From NCBI GenBank assembly GCA_036345935.2, contig JADWOT020000003.1:19548509-19612508 (forward strand): DNA of 64,000 nt. Direction: 5' to 3'. The DNA comes from Taenia hydatigena. Lineage: Eukaryota; Platyhelminthes; Cestoda; Cyclophyllidea; Taeniidae. Shown here in pieces: positions 1 to 11,430 of this stretch. The notes below the pieces were generated by a model. The model saw only the letters and a list, made by a program, of their open reading frames with translations. It searched no databases and was not told the DNA's origin. The position numbers and the translations under genes are program-made. Within the stretch, counting starts at the first letter, position 1. Each line of letters starts with the position of its first letter.

Positions 1-1400
1 AGAGATTGAAGTCCCAGTGCAAAAGTGGCTGAAGAAGACTCTAATAGGAGGATTGCATTAAGAAGTACAAAAAAAGCAAACTTGACGATCCACAAAGTAG
101 CTTTCATCAAGAAGCCAACGAAAGTAACGCGAGCGACGTTTATTCTTATGTTCACTGACCTTGGATTTTGAGCTGGAACATACCATTACAATAGTTTACG
201 CTTGCAAAAGGATAATAAAGTTCACATTAGCTGATGAACTATTTCAATCAACTCATAGAGCAATGTGAAACTACAAAACTGTCAAAAAGTAGTATAAGAC
301 CGTCTAGCATTATACAGCTAAGCTGCCGAGTACGCGACTACTTTGAAACTAAAAAACTACAGAAAAATCAGGTATGCCAACGAGAGAATTCGCATTTTCT
401 AACAACACTGGCTCATTTCTGAAGGTGTAGATACAAGCTGAAAATTTTACACGACACATATCAAACAAATAAAAACACATGAACTTAAGCAACGAAAAAA
501 TGCTTGTAAGAAAAACTTAAATGCTGCGAATCAGAGTAATTCGGGAAGGAACGAGTTGAACAAGAATTGAGGTTGCGCACTTATAGCCAGATTTAGAATC
601 ATGTATGTATTTTTAAGGATTTGACGGATGGGTCTGGACCATGGATAAGAATTAATGGGTGATTCAAATAATTTACGCGGACTAATTTTTAAAGAAATGA
701 GCTCCTTCTACCTGTCTGCCATACTCAACGTGCATAAAATTGATAATCCGTATCAAAATTAAAACACCCGCAACGATATCTGGGTCTTCTGGGAATAAAT
801 TGATGAGATAAAAAATCCTTTGCTTTGGTGGAAGAGTTCACCGCTTCAGCATTACAAAATCTTTGCTTTGTTAGTTCAAGCGAAACTTTTAGGCATCATG
901 TGCATTCCACCTGCAATAAAAACTAGTACACCCCTCAACCAATTCAGACTCATCGCTTCACCAAGCTGCAGCCCATCCACACAAACAAGCATTTGTCGAA
1001 GTAACCTCAGCCATCGAAAACAGCAATTTCGCCCCCCAAAGACTGACATTACCACCTCCTGAGGTCTCCTAGACTCTCGACCCGAGACCCATAGTGGGCA
1101 ACCCAACTTGCCACAACTCTCAGGGCTCCAAAAGGCTCACCGCCACTTTGGAGGACCTGAAGCCTTCGGACCCCCACTCTCCAGCACTAAACTGGTGCTT
1201 GAGAGTGCCAGCCACAAGCCCAAACAACTCCAACGCGTGCATATCTAATGAAACCCCGGATATGTAGGCCACTCTCTACCCGAGCCTAACGAAAATGTTG
1301 CGAAAACCACCTCAAACATGCAATCAACAGACTGATTCGTCAAACCATATATTAAGGGAAGGCAATAAAAATATACAAAATCAGTTTCGTGTTACAAAAC
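1..1400. other. Intergenic sequence, no gene seen
   Basis: This stretch lies downstream of the ZNG1 stop codon. Open frames are short, have no recognisable domain and lack convincing splice sites. A somewhat GC-richer patch around 1030-1250 might be an old repeat remnant, but I could not match it to other copies in the window. Confidence 0.5.
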
Positions 1401-3278
1401 TTATTGGCACCCCTTTACGTAGCTGAACAAAACGCTGCGATCCAGATTACGCCCTGAAATTAATGAAAACACTGTCACAGAGATCGGCTCAAGGGCAGCC
1501 AAACAAGTTATTCGAGGCAGTACAGAACAATTTCTATGAACGGACTTAACTCACTGCATATTGGATAAGCTAGGCCCCAATTGGCCCTGCTTATCCTGGA
1601 GGACATGGTATTTTAATTTTCTATGCACAGTGAACCCACCAATGAAGACCAGTCGTACACCGATCGGTCCAAGCTTCTCCGCCCCTGACGATGAGATTAA
1701 GAAGATATCGTACAACTCGTTAACACATTGGACGGAGCTCGGTACGGTATCACCGGTGAAATGAACAATACCCTACATGAAGAGATTCGAATAAATCTCA
1801 ACTGCCTCGCGAAAAAGTATTTGTTGTGAAAGGCGTGTGGCATTTTGAATAGTCTGGACTACTAGGAGCTAAAGTGTGCAAAGTGCGGAAAACAGGCTTT
1901 TAAAAGTTCATTAAAAACTGCGTTTGAATCAATAAATCTAACACTCAAGAAGTGGTCTAGTGCGCAGGAACATTAAACTTGTCGAGCGTATGTGAAAAAG
2001 TAGTACCTTTATTCGCATAACTTCCATAACTACGTTGGAACTATTGCAAACGTTTTTCTCCCATTGCAGTTTTTCAAGGAAATCTTCAAATTTTCTACGA
2101 TTCAACTGGATGTCCTCCTCAATGGTTATAGTGGTAATTGCCTGTGAGATCAGATATATGAAGAAAAAGTACGGCATACATGATCAAGATGCGGTTTCTG
2201 TGGAGTAAAGGATGGACGCAGGTCATCGAAAATAGTGCTAAAAGCAATGAAATTCGGTGTCCGCACCAAAAACACCTTACCTCGAGGAGTACAAATTTAA
2301 ATCCAGTATTTTCGAAAGGTCAATCCTGAAAGTGTAGAAGGAGATACATGGTTTTAACATGTTTAACTTACATATATTCGTAACTTTAACACCAGAACTA
2401 ATGGTGATAATAAAGTAGGGCAAAGGAGCAAACTTAAAATCTAGGGAAACGAAAAAAACGCACCTTGCATATGAAGTCCGAATGAGTTTTGCTGTAGCAT
2501 TGATGAACCTATAGAACGAAAACACAGCTAGTGACACACACCAAAAACTTTATTAATGACCAAAAAAGAACAGCAAATCTGGAACCAGGAAAAAAACAGC
2601 TGTGCTTACTGCAAGTGGTCCTCAAGTAAACGCTTCTCTTCATCAGTTACCAAATCGGTTTTGTTTAGCACTAGAACATCAGCTAGAGCGATTTGCCTAA
2701 GGAATTAGTCGGTAAGAGGGAAAACCTTTCGCAAGCATTAACAGTCTCGGAGCTGTCATGATTGTTCAATGTTTGAAGGCAATATTTGGCATCCAGTAGC
2801 GTGACAATACCGTCTAAGGCGATCTGGCTGCACAAACTCTCGTCCAACCAAAAGAGGGCTCCTATAGGCCCTGGGTCAGCAAGCCCAGTTGTTTCCAGCA
2901 AAATATAGTCGAACTTCCCACGATTCCTCATAAGGCTTTCTATTGCTTTTACGCCGGGATCCTTCAAGGAGCAACACAAACAGCCGTTCCTCAGTTCCAA
3001 CCATTCCTCAAACAACCCATCGGAATTCTCCCTCAACGCAGCCGTTGATTCTGCAGCCGACCCCTCTCCAAAATCGTTAAGAATAACAGCAATTCTTTTG
3101 CCGTGTGCAGCCGTTAAAACGTAGTTTATCAGCGTTGTTTTGCCCGCGCCTACCAAATATGCACCAAAAGCACAAAATTACCCAAAAATCCGGTCACGAT
3201 GGTAACAGGAACTTTGTCTATGCTTTCATCATCACCGTTTTCTGCCTCAACAAGAGTTGGTATGTCCTCAGATGACAT
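1401..3278 (-). CDS. ZNG1: Zinc-regulated GTPase metalloprotein activator (ZNG1/CBWD, COG0523 family)
   Basis: The family hands zinc to client metalloproteins such as methionine aminopeptidase, using GTP. My model has nine exons: 3182-3278, 2726-3149, 2610-2696, 2464-2508, 2281-2325, 2180-2237, 2007-2141, 1640-1772 and 1401-1453. They join in phase to 358 codons plus TAA, against about 395 aa in human. The P-loop GFLGAGKTTL (residues 30-39) is split by a 32-nt intron. The zinc-binding CxCC motif lies in [10 protein letters not shown] (Cys89, 91, 92) and the guanine-specificity NKTD at 185-188. Residues 252 onward match the CobW C-terminal domain (QWEKNV, NELYD, IGRNLD). An N-terminal [10 protein letters not shown] may correspond to the client-binding peptide of ZNG1 proteins; that is inference. 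Introns 1 and 2 are 32 and 29 nt. The start is the only in-frame ATG before the P-loop. It is divergent from the SMARCD gene. Family assignment is firm. Confidence 0.93.
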
Positions 3279-3533
3279 GGAACGAAAAGCAAGACGAAAA
3301 ATAGGCGTCAGTACCCCCAGTTTTTGCAGGCGCCATTCAAAATAAACAATTAAAACAAAAACAAATGTATTAACTTCTACGCATTTTTTAAAGTAAAAAT
3401 TTTTTTAATAACATTCGAGTATAAATATTCAAAAAGTGAAGGTGAGTTGTTAGGCTTGCATCGTTTTTGCACGTCGTAGACCAGTAAGCTCACGGTCACA
3501 TTTGGTCTCTATCTGTCTGTTGGTCTGATTGGA
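3279..3533. promoter_or_regulatory. Shared spacer between divergent ZNG1 and SMARCD starts
   Basis: Only 255 bp separate the two start codons, which point away from each other, so 5' UTRs and promoters of both genes must fit here or overlap. The middle (about 3340-3430) is very AT-rich with poly-A and poly-T runs. No clear TATA box position can be assigned. A bidirectional promoter is inferred from layout alone. Confidence 0.45.
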
Positions 3534-6500
3534 ATGTCTTTTCAACACACAGTTCGGCCTCCGTTTAATGGTATGTTTCTAACTCTTCTGGGTTTAAGCA
3601 CTCTTTTAAGTTTATTGCTTATTGATGCGCATGAATTTGTTTCCTCCAATGTTGGTCATGTTAAGGCGTTTTTATATTTGAGAATTTACCATGATTATAA
3701 TTCGGCATTTTTACCGAGGTCATCAATAGGAATGGACGAAAATGTTATTGTGCGAAATGTGAGGGTCATATTAGTCATATCAATGTGTGCCATTTATTTG
3801 ATTTTGAGACAGTTTTAATGCAAACTTAAAAGCCCAGTTGGTGTGTGAATTGTAGCGGCTGCACGTGGACCACCTGGTCAAAATATACAGCAATTGGGAG
3901 GTCGCCGTGTCGTTCCATCTGATCCTAGATTGCACCAAATGGTTGGAAAGAATCAATTCAAGTGAGTTTAAGCGTATTGTCACTGGATGTGTTTTTCCAT
4001 ATGCCTCCCTATGCTTCACCATTGGTTATTAAAAGAAGTCTACTTTTATTCGTTTTCTAGCTCTCTTACTTCCCTTAGTTTATAAAATGTAATTCGTTCT
4101 AGTAAGAAAAAACGCCGCATGGCTGATCGTCTTTTAACCAAGACCGTCCGTCAAATCATCCCTGAATCAGAATCCTACATGGAGCTGCTTGAGGTAGAAA
4201 AGAAACTTGATCTCGTTCTAATGCGCAAACGACTAACCTTACAGGAGTCTCTGAAGCAGCCACTCAAGGTTGGCTATTCTTGTGTCAATATATCAAATTG
4301 TTTTATTCCCAGTTCTTATTAGTCATTTTTGATACGGTTTAGACTAAACGGATCCTCCGAGTTATGCTGAGCAGCACATTCAAGCCTGGAAACATTGATT
4401 CCATTGGTCCCGATGGACAGCCCGCCAATGACGGCTGTCCTCCTGGTTGGGAACTTAAAGTTGAAGGACAGCTTCTAGAGACGGTGAATTCAGTTTATCA
4501 TCACTAACCCCTCATGCTCTTTTCCTTAGACCATATATCCTTGTTATATTTGGCTACGTCGTTTAGTATTTTTCTGCCTTATTCTCGGTGAGGGTTTGCT
4601 TGGATAACGCCCCGATCCTACCTTTATTCTTTAGCCTCCTGGCCAACCGAACGGTCCCCCTACTGTTGACACTAGATTTCGTCGCAAATTTTCCACTTTC
4701 TTCAAGTCTCTAGTCATTGAACTTGACCATGAACTCTATGGACCGGACAATCACCTAGTCGAATGGCGCCGCACCTCTTCTACTACGGAAACTGATGGGT
4801 TTCAGGTAGCAATGTTTCTTTGGTTCCAACTAGTTCCACTAATTTACAATAAAGTAGGCAGTTGGCAGGTGTTCTCTGTTGCAGCTAAAAATTACACTTG
4901 TGTCTTCCAAGCATGCTTCTATCGATAGTCCCTCCGGGCTGTTTCTGCTTTCATGATTTAAGAAGTATATTTGCTGTAGTTATGTCCAGCGCACCGGCTT
5001 ATAGACTCAAATGGGTGTTTCATATGTACGTGCACGGTAGATTAGTGTTTTATAGCTTGTTCAAAACAATTTGTTCTCTTAATACGAAGGTGAAACGTTC
5101 TGGAGACAGTAATGTGCGTTGCACAATTCTCTTAATGTTGGACTACCAGCCACCTCAGTATAAGTTGGATCCCTGCCTCGCTCGCATTCTCGGGCTTCAC
5201 ACGGGCACTCGATCGCAGATTTTCTATGCCCTCTGGAACTACATCAAGGTTCATAGGTAACTCAGACCTTTCTACTTAAACGCTCATAAGTACCGTATGA
5301 CTTATGGACCGGAATTTTGTAGACTCCAGGATTCCCACGAAAAGGACTTCATTAACTGCGATGCCTACCTGGAGCAGGTCTTCGGTTGTGCTAGGATGCG
5401 TTTCGCAGAGATTCCCAGCCGTTTGATTCAATTGCAACAGGCTCCAGACCCGATTGTTATCAATCATGTCATCGTGAATGACCCTGAGGACCCCAATAAG
5501 ACTTTGTGCTACGACATAGAAGTCGAAGTTGTAAGCCGCAGTTCTCGCTTTAATCTTTGACCGAACACTTTCTTGTACAGTTCAGCGGCGCATGAAATAA
5601 GGTCAATTATTGGGATTCATGCGTGCTGGTATCAGAATTTGCTCGTTCAGATTTCGCTAACGTGTTTCCTCCAGAGTCCCCGTCGCTGATCCACATTCCG
5701 TGCCATAACACCTAAGCTTTTCCAGTTTTGTTTCGGAGCAACCCTACTTGCCTCTCTTTCACTTGCAGGACGATGCGTATAAGTCAATGGTACAAAACTA
5801 TCTTCAAAATACTCAATCGAACCAGGAGTTGATGGCCATTGACAACAAGGTAAGTTATCCTACGTATCACTAGTCACTTTGCTCGTACATTTTCATTAAA
5901 GCAGGCAGCAGGGAATCTTGCTTTCGCTGGCTTCAGCATGTGTGTTCTTATGTTTATAGATTGCATTCATTGTAAGAAATATGTAGGTTACTATTTTTTC
6001 AACGAGTATCGTAATAAGCAAGCATTTCAAAGCCCCACCAACCTAAGAGTCATCGAGAAATGCCACTGCAAGATAAGACTTTCGATTAGCCATTGCCTAG
6101 CCTCTTTACTGCTTAGATTCACGAGTTGGTGGAACAAATAAATCAGATGAAGGTGCATCGGGAGTTCTACTTAGAGTTCAGTCAAGACCCACACACCTTC
6201 ATAACCCGCTGGCTGGCGAGTCAGTCGCACGACCTACAGCAGATGACCGACGCTACACCCGGCCATCCGGAGCAGGAACGCCACGCAGACTTTTACGACG
6301 CCTCCTGGGTGTACGAGGCCGTGAAGCGCTACCTTTACAACCGGGTTTGTCTCCTTTCCACCTTAAACTCGTTTTTGCTCTCTCTGTTTCCTGCTCCATG
6401 CTTTGTCTCTCCACTACTCGTTTGACTAACTCGACCGTTGTATCGGGCCTCTGCCGAGTCTATAAGGTCTCTTGCAGGCGTTGAGAAGGTATCATCCATT

Positions 6501-7483
6501 GGTACGGAGGTATTGTGGATGTGTAATACTCATCGCCAAATTTTTACTATCTGGTTTGATTTCCCTTTAATCGTTCTCATCGTTGTCTCAACTTCGAAGG
6601 CATTCAATTCCAAGTTTATTCTTCAAGGTATAAGTCAGGAAGAAGGAAGTGGTTAATAATTTCGACCAGCCACCTAGAAAGTGGTCGTTGGACCTACGTT
6701 ATGCTTTCTTTTCTAGTTCTTAGATCAAATGTCTAACTTATTTATACTAGCCTCTAGCCATCTCTGATGGGTAGTATAGATTTTCATCCATTGGCATTTC
6801 TGAGCCCTTTTTTTATAATCAGATGAATCGCAATCCATGCTTTGGCCAGACATTCACCTTTTTCACTGGGATCTAATTAGGCTTTGTGCTTGCTATGCGA
6901 ACTTTATTTCGTTCTGATCGGAGTCGTTTGATTGGGTCTTTTATTATTTGTCCGAATGTCTGGGTACACCTCTCACCTAACTACGACCCAAAGAGTTATA
7001 GTTTCAAAGCCTTTTGGTGCGAAAAATAAGCGCCTACAGGGTTTTCATTAAACGCTGCAGACTCAGCACTCAATTTCGAAAACGTCGAGCCAAGGAATCT
7101 ACTGCCTAGTTCCATCAAGTAAGGCCATCGTGGCGTAACTAAGCTACTTACATGGTAATGCGCTTTTTGAGTTGCTAGTCCGTTGACTGAAAATACTTGG
7201 AGTCGCTTGAACATACAGTGGTTGCTGTTTCCTGACTGTAATGTATGGTTTCTTCTTCACTGCAAAGTTTTGAGTTTTTTGGTATGACCCATTGGTCGCT
7301 ACATGCGACCCTCCTTGTCGAGTGGAATGAGATCTTAGGCGTCGTCTTAAACCCAGGGCAATGTATTTAATAGAGGATATTATTGTATGTGTAAGAAGCC
7401 GCTCAATGTCTGCTTTGTGTGCACTTCTTCAGGTGGTCCAGCGCAGACAGGAGTTGGAGCACGCACTCAACCTAAGTGGTTAG
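3534..7483 (+). CDS. SMARCD: SWI/SNF chromatin-remodelling subunit SMARCD/BAF60 (BAP60)
   Basis: This is an accessory subunit of BAF/PBAF nucleosome remodelling complexes that bridges transcription factors to the ATPase core. Ten exons join in phase: 3534-3570, 3856-3961, 4103-4268, 4343-4483, 4635-4805, 5090-5256, 5323-5530, 5769-5849, 6117-6344 and 7433-7483, giving 451 aa. The N-terminus is much shorter than in human and keeps only a short Pro/Gly stretch. A basic [11 protein letters not shown] segment follows, then the conserved block [33 protein letters not shown] lies near residues 170-190 and can be recognised by the core SLVIELD and GPDNHLVEW. The SWIB/MDM2 domain spans about 226-300 ([23 protein letters not shown]). 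The C-terminal region ([34 protein letters not shown]) matches the family to its end. Introns run from 66 to 1,088 nt. Exon 1 (12 codons) is the least certain piece; the rest is secure. Confidence 0.93.
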
Positions 7484-8983
7484 TGAGGAGGTTTCACGCT
7501 CTTCACGTTGTCTCCCTTCTCCTTTGCTTATTGTTTATCGTAATCTCACCAGCCAGACACTCCTCATCTTTCTCAATTTGTTCTCTTCCCTCTGCGTGTC
7601 CCACACTCATGGTGAGGTTTTAATGTAAAGTTGTCTTGATCAACTTCAAGGATTGCCATCAAACGTGCAAATTTTTTATCAAATAAGACTGTTCTACGTT
7701 GTTGTTGCTTCGGTGATTTGTTTGATGGGGGGCCTCGATGACGCTTGCAGTGTTGCAGAACGCGGATATGTAAAAGAGAATTTTTAAGAGCCGAGTTAAA
7801 ACCCTTTACTATTCATCGCTAGAGATGTTTGTAGGATCCATCGCCTTTCTTTTCCGTTTAGAGGGTAGTCGTTTGAGCTGCCTGAAAAGCCCCTTCTAGG
7901 CGAGGTGCCATCGATTTGGAAATGTGGTAAACGATGCAGATAGTTACGGACGAGGTCGCATGGTGTGTGTATAGGTACAAATTAGGGGTGAAGATGAAAT
8001 CCAACTTGGCTTTTAGACACGCTTCTTGGAGCTACCAACGCAGTGTGTTTGTGGTGACTGACGTTGCTTCCGCACTCGACTATGCACCTTCCTACCGAGA
8101 TTAGCGATAGCACACTGGGCAAGCATTTGATTGGAGTTCCACGGCCCCACAGCTTGAACTGGAGGCGGACAAAACAGTGAGGCGTGGTGCATGCGAATTG
8201 CATTTTACCCAGTACCCGGGAATTTATCAGCTGCCTGGTATGATAGCTATTTTTTTATTTGATATTTTGCTAATGTTTGGGTGCTTGTAGTGGAGGATGA
8301 CGTTTACACACTCGAGTACAGGAAGAACCAAGAGGTGCAAGAGTACCGGAAGTACAAGAGTTAAGCATTTGATTGGGATTCTACGGCTCCACATGCGGAT
8401 GTGACGCATGTAAAATCTAATCTGAAGGAAGGGGAGGTGAGAAGTTTCATCCCTTCTGATTGATGTCGACTAGTCGAAGTGAGGAGGAACGGTTAATTTT
8501 TTCGACTTGCTGTAACGTGGCACTAACGTTTACCATCAACTGGGCTTAACCCTGATCAATTGGATTCTTTGTGCTGTGCCGTGGAACAGAGACACCTTTT
8601 CAATGTGACAGAATAATCTGAATCATACTTGTGTTTATGCCTCAAAGTAAAGCCATTTCTGCTGTGAAAATAGAGGGGGCAGGCGCGGTGAGGATTCGGT
8701 CAATTTTCGGATGCACCGGTCCACGCGGATGCATATGCATGAAACCCAATTATAATCTCGGCCTAAGCGGGTCTTAAGAGGTTCCAAAACAGCAGGTCAC
8801 CTAAGCACAGGGAACTACTGTTGTGATAAGGGAACTGACAAATTTTGAAGAATTAAACTGCCATTTATCATACCAATCCCTCAAGAATTCATCGACTGTA
8901 GTAAAGAAGGTGAGGAAAATTGGGTTTTTTTGTAGTCAACGAGGAAAATTGAAGGCCTACAAAATGGGTTAAGTGGAGCTAGT
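7484..8983. other. Intergenic sequence with a diverged local duplication
   Basis: No gene is seen between the convergent SMARCD and membrane-protein genes. The one structured part is a degenerate duplication at about 8036-8415, listed separately. The rest is anonymous, moderately AT-rich sequence. Confidence 0.5.
8036..8415. repeat. Diverged direct duplication, two units
   Basis: Two units of about 150-165 bp lie at roughly 8036-8200 and 8270-8415. Both contain the same order of landmarks: a segment around actcga, then aagcatttgattgg, then ctacggctccac or ccacggccccac. On the minus strand both can be read as similar short peptides sharing PIKCL, but neither has other coding signs. It looks like an old tandem duplication rather than a gene. 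Confidence 0.5.
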
Positions 8984-9733
8984 CTATGTAAAATTTTGCC
9001 ATTGTGAAAGACGTCGCATGTGAGTGAGTTCTGAGCCGGTAAAGTTGCCATACCAATTGATGGTGCCTCGCCCGTAGTCCATAGGGCCTATGCTTGTCGG
9101 ATGACCACCCAAGGAAAGTCCTCGAGCAAGGCTAGCGGGTCCCATACCAACTGAGTGCTGATTTGCCGCATTTCTGAGTTCACTGGCAACGCGGGTCATG
9201 GCCAAACTGAGTCGTCGAACCTCGAGAAGTCCAACAGAAGCCCGAGATGGCTGCTGAGGTGACTCCGTAACACTTTCGGCCTGCTCCTTTCCTTTCTCTT
9301 TCACCTCTTCTGTCCCCATCTCGTCGTTGGTCCTACTGTTTTTCTGACCATTATGGGACTCTTCCATGGCCACCACTCTGAGAATTTCGTTCATTGTGAA
9401 TCTGTTGGGCTGGGAGCGGCTCCAGAAACAGCTCTGCAGAATGAACCCAACCGAACAGATGAGGAGGACACAGCCGGAGGCGAGAAGGAGGTGAAGATGA
9501 CCCAAAGCACCGACGAGGCAGAAGACGACGCCTAGAATGAGCATTAAGAGGGGTAGCATTTGGCACACCACAAGATTCAAAAGGATCCGTGCACGTTTAC
9601 GTAGTCGTCTTCGCTTGCGTTGCTTGAGAAGGTCGTGTAGAGTGCGTGATCGGAGAGGACGGGCAGTGCTCACTTTCTCATCTTGGGTTGTGTTCGTCGA
9701 TGGACTGCGACTTTCGTCGCTCTGTCGCGTCAT
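8984..9733 (-). CDS. Orphan protein with two membrane segments
   Basis: A single open frame of 249 codons starts at the first in-frame ATG (peptide MTRQSDESRS). The frame stays open about 20 codons further upstream with no ATG before a stop, so a spliced 5' exon is possible. Residues 1-50 are polar and end in a very basic stretch (KQRKRRRLRKRAR), followed by two hydrophobic segments at about 50-75 and 80-102 with a short loop. The remaining 145 residues are soluble, with a Lys/Glu-rich stretch (EEVKEKGKEQ), an Arg/Leu-rich stretch (LLEVRRLSLAMTRVASEL) and Gly-rich sequence. The basic patch before the first segment suggests a cytoplasmic N-terminus, so both tails would be cytoplasmic. I recognise no family. 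Length, composition and paired helices favour a real gene. It is convergent with SMARCD. Confidence 0.6.
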   Translation of the reverse strand: MTRQSDESRSPSTNTTQDEKVSTARPLRSRTLHDLLKQRKRRRLRKRARILLNLVVCQMLPLLMLILGVVFCLVGALGHLHLLLASGCVLLICSVGFILQSCFWSRSQPNRFTMNEILRVVAMEESHNGQKNSRTNDEMGTEEVKEKGKEQAESVTESPQQPSRASVGLLEVRRLSLAMTRVASELRNAANQHSVGMGPASLARGLSLGGHPTSIGPMDYGRGTINWYGNFTGSELTHMRRLSQWQNFT

Positions 9734-10754
9734 TCCAGCAATAAATGCTGTCACAACTCCCAACGGAGGCGCGTACTGTTTGCCCACACGCACCTCTCTG
9801 CATCAGTGGCAGCGCCTCTGTCCAATCGGAGGGCAGGTGGTGGCATTTAAAATGGGAAGGAGGACTGCTCGAGTGGAATCCAGACCTTCTGCTTGTTCGT
9901 TTGTTTGAACATTTCGCATACAGAAAAGGTGCAAAGGCACAAGAAAAAGGAAGATGGGAGAAGGAACGATTATGTCAAAAGTGTCTGCCTTTAATGAATG
10001 GTTCCATTAAATCCGCTCTAGGAATGGAATCTTGTTTTCTTTCAGGCCCTCATAGTTGCGTAAGATTATTTCCATCGAATTCAAAAGATTGCACTTGATG
10101 AATGCAATACATTTGTTCTAGGAATTTCTCACTTTATTAACGAACAACCCCTACCATCTTACCGTCCCTACTGCAGGCAGGTGAATAACGACTTATCCCT
10201 GTCTATCAACGCACTGGTCGCTGACAAGCAAGTTGAACTGCAGAATCCACAAAGACAAAACCTCGGCACATAATGCGCCTCAATATTTGCCAGTTGTGTG
10301 ATTCGTTTTGAGTGTTGAACCTAATTTTGCTACTCCATAGAGCTAAATGAATTTCAACCGTTCAGCTACCGTACCAGTCTGGTAAGCTTGATTCCGGTAA
10401 TGATGAAGTTAACCCGGCTGTGCACCTATGCACTAATCACGGCTGATGTGAAGAAGTAACAGAACCTGCTTGAGGTTGAAGGGAGGCGAGTTTATAGCTT
10501 TCGACCGTCTACATTCGTTTACACTAGGCTAATTTAGCAGGAGCCATGTCGTTCTTAGGGAGACTTGAAGGCCTTGATTAGATGGTCAGACCACACTACA
10601 ATCATATCCACATTAGGTACATTTTGAATGGTAAAATTTTCGACAAAACTGCTGAATTATTTCCTAATTAAGGTCGCAATACCAAATGATTGTGTACCGC
10701 CCCGAAACTTCACTGAAGAGGAAAGTAGATATAACACTTGGGCACAATATGTAC

Positions 10755-11430
10755 TGTCTAGCAACATTGGGGCTTGAAGCTACTGCCATGACCCAAAGCT
10801 TCGATGGCGGAGTTCTCAAGAGGTCCTTTCACCAAAACCGAGAGTAAAACAAGCAATCAACGCATTATATAGCCTCTCTTTCCTTTTGAACATCGTCCTT
10901 GGCGCGCCTCCTGGTCTACCTCCCGCGTCAGCTATCACAACATAATCGGTGCTGACGGCGTGAAAAGCCATGCAACTAAGACGGTACTCGGCTGCAATGT
11001 CAGTGGCCCACCTTGCCAATTTGACTGGATCAGAAGTTTCGAGGATAAGGGAATGTGCTTATCATCATGGGTGTCCATCACTGATCGTACGAACACTGGT
11101 CAAAAAGCAGAATCACTCAACAAAAGATGGGGTTTAACGTATTTCCCTAAGGGTGGAGTCTTGCATCAACTTGTTCCCAACTCAGTGCTTTTCAGATATA
11201 TCTATCTGGATTCTGTGTAGTTAGTAGAGAGGTGGACGAGGTATCTTGTGTGGACGGTTCACGGCTAGTGTCGCTTTAGTTGTTACTAGCTTCCCCGCAG
11301 ACCACATGACTGCGGTAGTTGCTGAATGAGGACGCCATTACCGTTTTTCCGTCAGAAGCCTAGGTGTAGGAATCAGGGTAGAGGTCCTTTGAGACCAATT
11401 TCTCCACTCGCTGCCACCAATGAAGCGCCT
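10755..11430 (+). repeat. Dispersed repeat family A, fragment
   Basis: This fragment contains three family modules in order. The first is a block related to gggcttggggctactggcat (near 10770). The second is a block with ctcttcccttttgagcatcgtcctc and a cgtcagctatcacaac core (10870-10945), running into gaacactggtcaaaaagcagaatcactcaac (11090-11120). The third is gtagagaggtgg with tgtcgctttagttgttac (11220-11290). It has no long coding frame. Comparable pieces at 37740, 41340 and 53195 define the family. Confidence 0.6.

Noticed and set aside
9353..9908. Plus-strand frames opposite the two-helix protein
   Set aside because: They are antisense to a better-supported frame and show only Arg/Ser-rich shadow composition.
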